A DNA stretch of 64,000 nucleotides from NCBI GenBank assembly GCA_963665935.1, contig OY762510.1:2728001-2792000 (forward strand). Direction: 5' to 3'. The position numbers and the translations under genes are program-made. This document shows, piece by piece, positions 59,776 through 64,000 of this stretch. The stretch is from Syntrophus sp963665935 (GTDB lineage: Bacteria; Desulfobacterota; Syntrophia; Syntrophales; Syntrophaceae). Positions within the stretch are counted from its first letter, which is position 1, and the number at the start of each line of letters is the position of its first letter. The notes under the pieces are model-generated. The model had not been told where the DNA came from. It saw only the letters and a program-made list of their open reading frames with translations, and made no database searches.

Positions 59776-59863
59776 GGGGTATGGTCCTGTTTCCTTTTCT
59801 ATGAAAATAAATCCGGGATGTTGATTATCACGATCTGTCTTTGAACGGGAACAAGTTCTTTCC

Positions 59864-62161
59864 TCAAGATCCGTTTCTCTCCAGACGGGTGGCGGCAATC
59901 ACGGCCTGACCGAGGGCGATGCAGCCATCATTGGGGGGCAGATGCCGATGGGTATAGACAGCAAAGCCTTCTTTTTCCAACGCATGGAGCACCCCTTTCA
60001 GGAGAATGCGGTTCTGAAAACAGCCGCCGCTGAGGACGGCCTTTTCGATGCCGGTTCTTTCGCGGATATCTCCTGCCGTGGCCGTCAGGGCTTTGACCAG
60101 TGAAACATGGAAACGGGAAGTGATTATGTGTGGATCTATTCCGTAGATCCGTTCCTGGACGAGGACCTGGATAAGGGGTCGGAGATCAAGAAGGGTGCGG
60201 CCATCTTCGTAACGAAGCAGAAAGGGATAGTGTGTTTCATAGGGCACATTCGCCATGGCCTCCAGTTCCATCGCTGCCTGACCCTCGTAGCTCACCGTAT
60301 GACGGATTCCCAGGAGAGCCGCCACCGCGTCGAATACGCGACCAAGGCTTGAGGCCAGCGGGCTGTTTATTCCGGCATCCATCATGGAATTGATCAGTTC
60401 GAAGTGGGACGCGTAGTCCTGCAGGGATAAACTGCCCGCGATGTCCGGCCATTCCTGTCCATAACTTTCCCGCAGCAGGCTGGCCGCCACTCGCCAAGGT
60501 TCACGGACTGCCTTGTCCGAGCCGGGAAGGGGGTAGGGTTCAAGGTGTCCGACCCGTTGGAATTCTCCTTCATCGGAAAGAAGAAATTCACAACCCCAGA
60601 CCGTCCCGTCCGTGCCGTAACCCGTTCCATCCATGGCCAGCCCGATCACCTTTTCCGACAGGCCGTTTTCGGCCATAGCGCTTACGATATGGGCGTGGTG
60701 ATGCTGGACGCGGAAAATCTCCCGATGGGGAAGTTCTTCTGCGAGCCGGGTCGTATAGTAGGCCGGGTGAAGATCACAGGCGAGCACCTCGGGCCGGCAC
60801 GAAGCGATCCGTTCCATGAGGTCCCTGCTTTCAGCATGAAATTCCCGCGCTTCCGGGGTTTCCAGATCCCCGATGTGGGGACTCAGATAGGCCTGGTTTC
60901 CCTTGAGAATGCACAGGGTCGCCTTCATCTGCGGACCGAGGGCGAGGACCTCCGGATAGGAGCGGTGCAGAGGAATCGGCCTCGGGGCATAGCCGCGGGA
61001 CCGGCGGATCATGACTGTATTCCCCTTCATTACGGCGGCAACCGAGTCGTCGCAGCGCACCAGGATGTCCCGATTGTGAAGGAGGAAGAAATCGGCGATC
61101 CTTTTCAGGCGAAAGAGGGCCTCCCTGTTTTGCTGGCAGATGGGCTCATCGACCTGATTGCCACTGGTCATCACGAGGGGCGGAAAATTCCCCTCCAGGA
61201 GCAGCGCGTGCAGCGGCGTGTAAGACAGCATGATGCCCTGGTCCGGAACCCCCGGGGCGACAGAGGGCGCAATCCCGCCGCTGAGCTTCTTTCGGCACAG
61301 GACGATGGGGCGCTGCTGAGAGAGGAGAAGACGTTCTTCCGCGGGACCGATTTCGGCGATTCTTTTGGCTGCGTCAAGATGATCAACCATGATGGCCAGG
61401 GGCTTTTCCTCCCGGTACTTCCGGGTGCGCAGGCGCTGCACCGCTTCCTCATTGGTCGCATCCACGGCAAGGTGAAAACCTCCGAGCCCCTTGATGGCCA
61501 GAATTTTCCCTTCAAGCAGCAGGTTCCTTGCCGCTTTCACAGGGTCCGGGGGACCGTCCGGCAAAGGAACGCCGTTTTCATCGGTCATCCAGAGTTTAGG
61601 CCCGCAGAGCGGGCAGGCATTGGGCTCGGCATGGAAACGGCGGTCAGCGGGGTTCTGGTACTCGTTGCGGCACTGCGGGCAGAGGGGAAAGCAGGCCATC
61701 GAGGTGTTCCCCCGGTCGTAGGGGACATCCCGGATGATGGTCAGGCGGGGGCCGCAGTCCGTGCAGTTGATGAAGGGATAACGGTACCGCCGATCCTGTG
61801 GGTCCTTCAGCTCCCGCAGGCAGTTCTCGCAGACGGCAAGATCGGGAGAGATGAGGACGTCTTTATCGCCTTCCTCCCTGCTGGAGCGAATTTTAAAGAT
61901 CCGTTCGTCACAGAGGGAAATATCCTCCTGCGAGACGTCGGCTATCTCCGCGGCGGGGGGAAGGTTGTTCAGGAACGCGGGGAGAAAACCTTCGACTTGC
62001 AGGGGCGTTCCTTCAACCTCGACGACAACCCCTTCCGGGGTATTGAGGACGAAACCGCCGAGGTTCTTCTCTATTGCGATTCGATAGATTGCAGGCCGGA
62101 ATCCGACTCCCTGGACGATACCGGAAAACAGAAGCCGGATGCGCCTTCTTTCCTGGTTCAT
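59864..62161 (-). CDS. hypF: Hydrogenase maturation carbamoyltransferase HypF
   Basis: HypF turns carbamoyl phosphate into carbamoyl-AMP and passes the carbamoyl to HypE. The 765-residue protein has an acylphosphatase domain (LLFSGIVQGVGFRPAIYRIA), paired zinc fingers (CENCLRELKDPQDRRY, FINCTDCGPRLTIIRDVPYD, CPQCRNEY, CPLCGP), a YrdC domain (KGLGGFHLAVDATNEEAV) and a Kae1-like domain (VQHHHAHIVSAMAENGL, AMDGTGYGTDGTVWGCEF, SGGCFQNRILL). Length and order are normal. Its start overlaps the hypB stop by four bases. Confidence 0.97.
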   Translation of the reverse strand: MNQERRRIRLLFSGIVQGVGFRPAIYRIAIEKNLGGFVLNTPEGVVVEVEGTPLQVEGFLPAFLNNLPPAAEIADVSQEDISLCDERIFKIRSSREEGDKDVLISPDLAVCENCLRELKDPQDRRYRYPFINCTDCGPRLTIIRDVPYDRGNTSMACFPLCPQCRNEYQNPADRRFHAEPNACPLCGPKLWMTDENGVPLPDGPPDPVKAARNLLLEGKILAIKGLGGFHLAVDATNEEAVQRLRTRKYREEKPLAIMVDHLDAAKRIAEIGPAEERLLLSQQRPIVLCRKKLSGGIAPSVAPGVPDQGIMLSYTPLHALLLEGNFPPLVMTSGNQVDEPICQQNREALFRLKRIADFFLLHNRDILVRCDDSVAAVMKGNTVMIRRSRGYAPRPIPLHRSYPEVLALGPQMKATLCILKGNQAYLSPHIGDLETPEAREFHAESRDLMERIASCRPEVLACDLHPAYYTTRLAEELPHREIFRVQHHHAHIVSAMAENGLSEKVIGLAMDGTGYGTDGTVWGCEFLLSDEGEFQRVGHLEPYPLPGSDKAVREPWRVAASLLRESYGQEWPDIAGSLSLQDYASHFELINSMMDAGINSPLASSLGRVFDAVAALLGIRHTVSYEGQAAMELEAMANVPYETHYPFLLRYEDGRTLLDLRPLIQVLVQERIYGIDPHIITSRFHVSLVKALTATAGDIRERTGIEKAVLSGGCFQNRILLKGVLHALEKEGFAVYTHRHLPPNDGCIALGQAVIAATRLERNGS

Positions 62162-62817
62162 GGGGTGCGAAAGGCCTCAATCTGACCGGAGAGCCAGTTG
62201 AACCAGCCATCCAGTCCTTGCCCGTTTTTGCAGGAGACCTCGAAGATCTTCAGTTTGGGATTGATGGCCAGGGCGGTTTTCTTAGCCTTCTCCAGGTCGA
62301 AATCCACATAGGGCATCAGGTCCATCTTGTTGATAATCATCACTGCGGACTCCTCGAACATGAGGGGATATTTGGCGGGTTTGTCGGCTCCTTCGGGGGT
62401 GCTCAGGATCATCACCTTGGCGTTTTCTCCGATTTTGAACTCCGCGGGACAGACGAGATTTCCCACGTTTTCGGAGATGAGGAGATCGATGCCGTCCAGT
62501 TCAAGGGAGGGAAGGGCTTCCCGGATCATGTTGCCGTCGATGTGACAGGCGCCGCCCGTGTTGATCTGAACCGCGGGGATACCCAGGGCCGATATCCGGT
62601 CGGCATCCTGGGTGTCCTGGATGTCTCCCTCGATGACAGCGATCCGGTAGCGGTCCTTCAGGGCCAGAATGGTCTTTTCCACCAGGGATGTCTTTCCCGC
62701 GCCCGGCGAACTCATGAGGTTGATCACATAAATCTTCTTTCTGTCAAAGAGCGCTCGATTGTCCTGGGCGATCCGTTCGTTGGCATCGAGAACATTTTTA
62801 ACAACGGCTACCTTCAT
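62158..62817 (-). CDS. hypB: Hydrogenase nickel incorporation GTPase HypB
   Basis: The 219-residue GTPase has the P-loop NLMSSPGAGKTSLVEKTI, the switch IEGDIQDTQDADRI, the metal-site region GGACHIDGNMI and ENVGNLVCPAEFKIGENAKV, and the NKMDL guanine motif. The N-terminal His-rich and CxxCGC nickel motifs of some homologues are absent, so nickel storage is not expected. Confidence 0.96.
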   Translation of the reverse strand: MKVAVVKNVLDANERIAQDNRALFDRKKIYVINLMSSPGAGKTSLVEKTILALKDRYRIAVIEGDIQDTQDADRISALGIPAVQINTGGACHIDGNMIREALPSLELDGIDLLISENVGNLVCPAEFKIGENAKVMILSTPEGADKPAKYPLMFEESAVMIINKMDLMPYVDFDLEKAKKTALAINPKLKIFEVSCKNGQGLDGWFNWLSGQIEAFRTP

Positions 62818-62853
62818 CTATTCTTTCCTCCGCGATCTTAAGTTAAGGATATG

Positions 62854-63945
62854 TCAAACTTCATATTTGATGTATGCCGAGCAGGTTCCCTCACTGGAGA
62901 CCATGCACGGGCCGATGGGGTTGACTGGCGTGCAGGCTTTACGGAAAAGCCGGCATTCCGGGGGCGAAATCACGCCCCGGAGGATATCGCCGCAGCGGCA
63001 CCCTTCAAATTCGACCGAAGGGATTTCCGGCAGGGGGAATCTGCTCAGGGCGTTCAGGGACGCATACTCCCGGCGGATCGAAAGGCCGCTTCCCGGAATG
63101 AGGCCCAACCCCCTCCAATTGGCATCGTCCGGTTCAAAAACCTCCGCCATCAATTGCCGGGCCCGCTGATTGCCATCCTGCGAAACACCTCGGGCATACT
63201 GGATGGCGACGTCGTAACGCCCTTCCCGGATCTGCTGCAGGCTCATGAGAATTCCATCGACGATATCGACAGGTTCGAAACCGGTGATCACGGCTGAGCG
63301 TCCCGCTGCGGGGATGGAACGGTAGGCCTCCGTTCCGGTGATGACACTGACATGGCCGGGGCAGAGAAACCCGTCGATGTTGAGTTCGGGATCATCGAGG
63401 AGGGCCTGGATCGCTGGGGGAACGGTCTTGTGAACGGAAAAGACCGAAAAATTCATCAGTCCTTTCCGCCGGGCGCTTTGGAGCGTTGAGGCCACCGTCG
63501 GCGCCGTCGTTTCAAAACCGATTCCCAGGAAGAGAATTTCCCGTGACGGATTCGCTTCGGCAAGGGAAAGCGCGTCCAGGGCCGAAGAGACAATGCGGAC
63601 ATCGGCACCCGCAGCACGCATCTGCTGAAGGCTCCGTCCTCCTGTGCCGGGGACGCGGAGCATATCCCCGAAAGTGGCGAAGAGGACATTCGGACGTTCC
63701 GCCAGATAAAGGGCCCGATCCACATCGGAGATCGACGTGACGCAAACGGGGCAACCGGGGCCGGAGATCAGGCGGATGTTTTCGGGAAGCAGTCTGCGGA
63801 TCCCAAAGCGGCCGATGGCATGGGTATGGGTCCCGCAGATTTCCATGAGGGTGATCGGCCGTCCGATTTTGGCAGCGAGAGCGTGTACGGCGTCAAGCAG
63901 CTTCCGGACGAGTTCCGGGTCCCGGTATTCGTCAATAAATCTCAT
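62854..63945 (-). CDS. hypD: Hydrogenase maturation Fe-S protein HypD
   Basis: HypD is the scaffold on which Fe(CN)2CO is built with HypC. The 363-residue protein has the conserved MEICGTHTHAIGRFGIRRLL and SGPGCPVCVTSISDVDRALY, GFETTAPTVASTL, and the C-terminal 4Fe-4S ligands in EGCRCGDILRGVISPPECRL and PIGPCMVSSEGTCSAY. Full length. Its start overlaps the end of hypC by 14 bases. Confidence 0.97.
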   Translation of the reverse strand: MRFIDEYRDPELVRKLLDAVHALAAKIGRPITLMEICGTHTHAIGRFGIRRLLPENIRLISGPGCPVCVTSISDVDRALYLAERPNVLFATFGDMLRVPGTGGRSLQQMRAAGADVRIVSSALDALSLAEANPSREILFLGIGFETTAPTVASTLQSARRKGLMNFSVFSVHKTVPPAIQALLDDPELNIDGFLCPGHVSVITGTEAYRSIPAAGRSAVITGFEPVDIVDGILMSLQQIREGRYDVAIQYARGVSQDGNQRARQLMAEVFEPDDANWRGLGLIPGSGLSIRREYASLNALSRFPLPEIPSVEFEGCRCGDILRGVISPPECRLFRKACTPVNPIGPCMVSSEGTCSAYIKYEV

Positions 63946-64000
63946 GATCGATGAGTTCTTTCAGGAAAGCAAGATTCTCCCGGGCCACCTCCTCATCAAT
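63932..64000 (-). CDS. hypC: Hydrogenase maturation chaperone HypC, C-terminal part (cut by window edge)
   Basis: The last 22 codons read IDEEVARENLAFLKELIDHE and IY, ending at TGA (63934-63932). The pattern IDEEEAxxTLxLLxEL is the HypC C-terminal helix, and hypC normally precedes hypD. The N-terminal catalytic Cys is outside the window. Confidence 0.8.
   Translation of the reverse strand: MDEEVARENLAFLKELIDHEIY

Noticed and set aside
60545..62185. Open frame of 546 codons on the plus strand
   Set aside because: It is the shadow of hypF, which has complete domain motifs on the other strand. GC-rich genes give long antisense frames.
1..64000. rRNA, tRNA genes and CRISPR arrays
   Set aside because: None was recognised by eye on either strand. 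A covariance-model scan would be needed to exclude small RNAs.

Overview
The window looks like chromosome of a strictly anaerobic, Gram-negative bacterium, most likely a member of the Desulfobacterota (former Deltaproteobacteria) close to the Syntrophales. This is inferred from gene content: a selenocysteine-containing SelD with a selenium-type LysR regulator, a hydrogenase maturation operon (hypCDBFE), rubredoxin, NifU/NifS, SpmA/SpmB in a non-sporulating context, an ADP-forming acyl-CoA synthetase/GNAT fusion, a PEP-CTERM protein and many IS elements. No rRNA, tRNA or CRISPR array was seen.

Layout. 1-3.3 kb: selD (UGA-encoded Sec, runs off the left edge), divergent LysR regulator, thrC. 3.4-11.9 kb: a minus-strand run of housekeeping and accessory genes (rubredoxin, PHP phosphoesterase, yhbY, small membrane protein, ABM monooxygenase, class II amidotransferase, spmB, spmA, LD-carboxypeptidase, 2-hydroxyacid dehydrogenase, putative Mo carrier, YjbQ, cyclophilin-like protein, pirin). 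12-23 kb: an IS-damaged region. An RTX repeat protein gene is split by an IS66 element, which is itself split by an ISL3 element; both insertions have clean 8-bp target duplications. A TPR protein, a frameshifted lytic transglycosylase and a second IS66 copy follow. 23-28.5 kb: isochorismatase-like hydrolase, mltA, dinB, HAD hydrolase, GIY-YIG protein, lipoprotein and an ATC-hydrolase-like protein.

28.7-37.6 kb and 50.7-53.9 kb hold the most unusual content: two blocks of a lipid or polyketide-type pathway. Together they encode two acyl carrier proteins, a ketosynthase fused to a dead ketosynthase-like (CLF-type) domain, two further complete ketosynthases, a B12-binding radical SAM enzyme, two paralogous radical SAM enzymes with an extra C-terminal Cys motif, two hotdog dehydratases, a hotdog thioesterase, a membrane polysaccharide-deacetylase-like protein and a PlsY-type acyltransferase. 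This set suggests a dedicated, radically modified acyl chain that may end up in a glycerolipid. The structure of the product cannot be read from sequence.

The two blocks are separated by about 13 kb of unrelated DNA: a PEP-CTERM protein, an IS21 remnant carrying a third IS66 copy, a complete IS21 istAB pair, IS debris, a PatZ-like protein, a membrane protein, tatA and a DUF1385 protein. The region 49.8-50.7 kb is AT-rich and nearly gene-free.

54-64 kb: nifU-nifS with a strong terminator, a 124-bp MITE-like repeat, a LysM/RlpA-type protein, a family 25 glycosyltransferase, a membrane protein, and the hyp operon in the order hypC-hypD-hypB-hypF-hypE on the minus strand, with hypC cut by the right edge. 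Together with selD on the left, this fits a cell that makes NiFe hydrogenases and selenoproteins.
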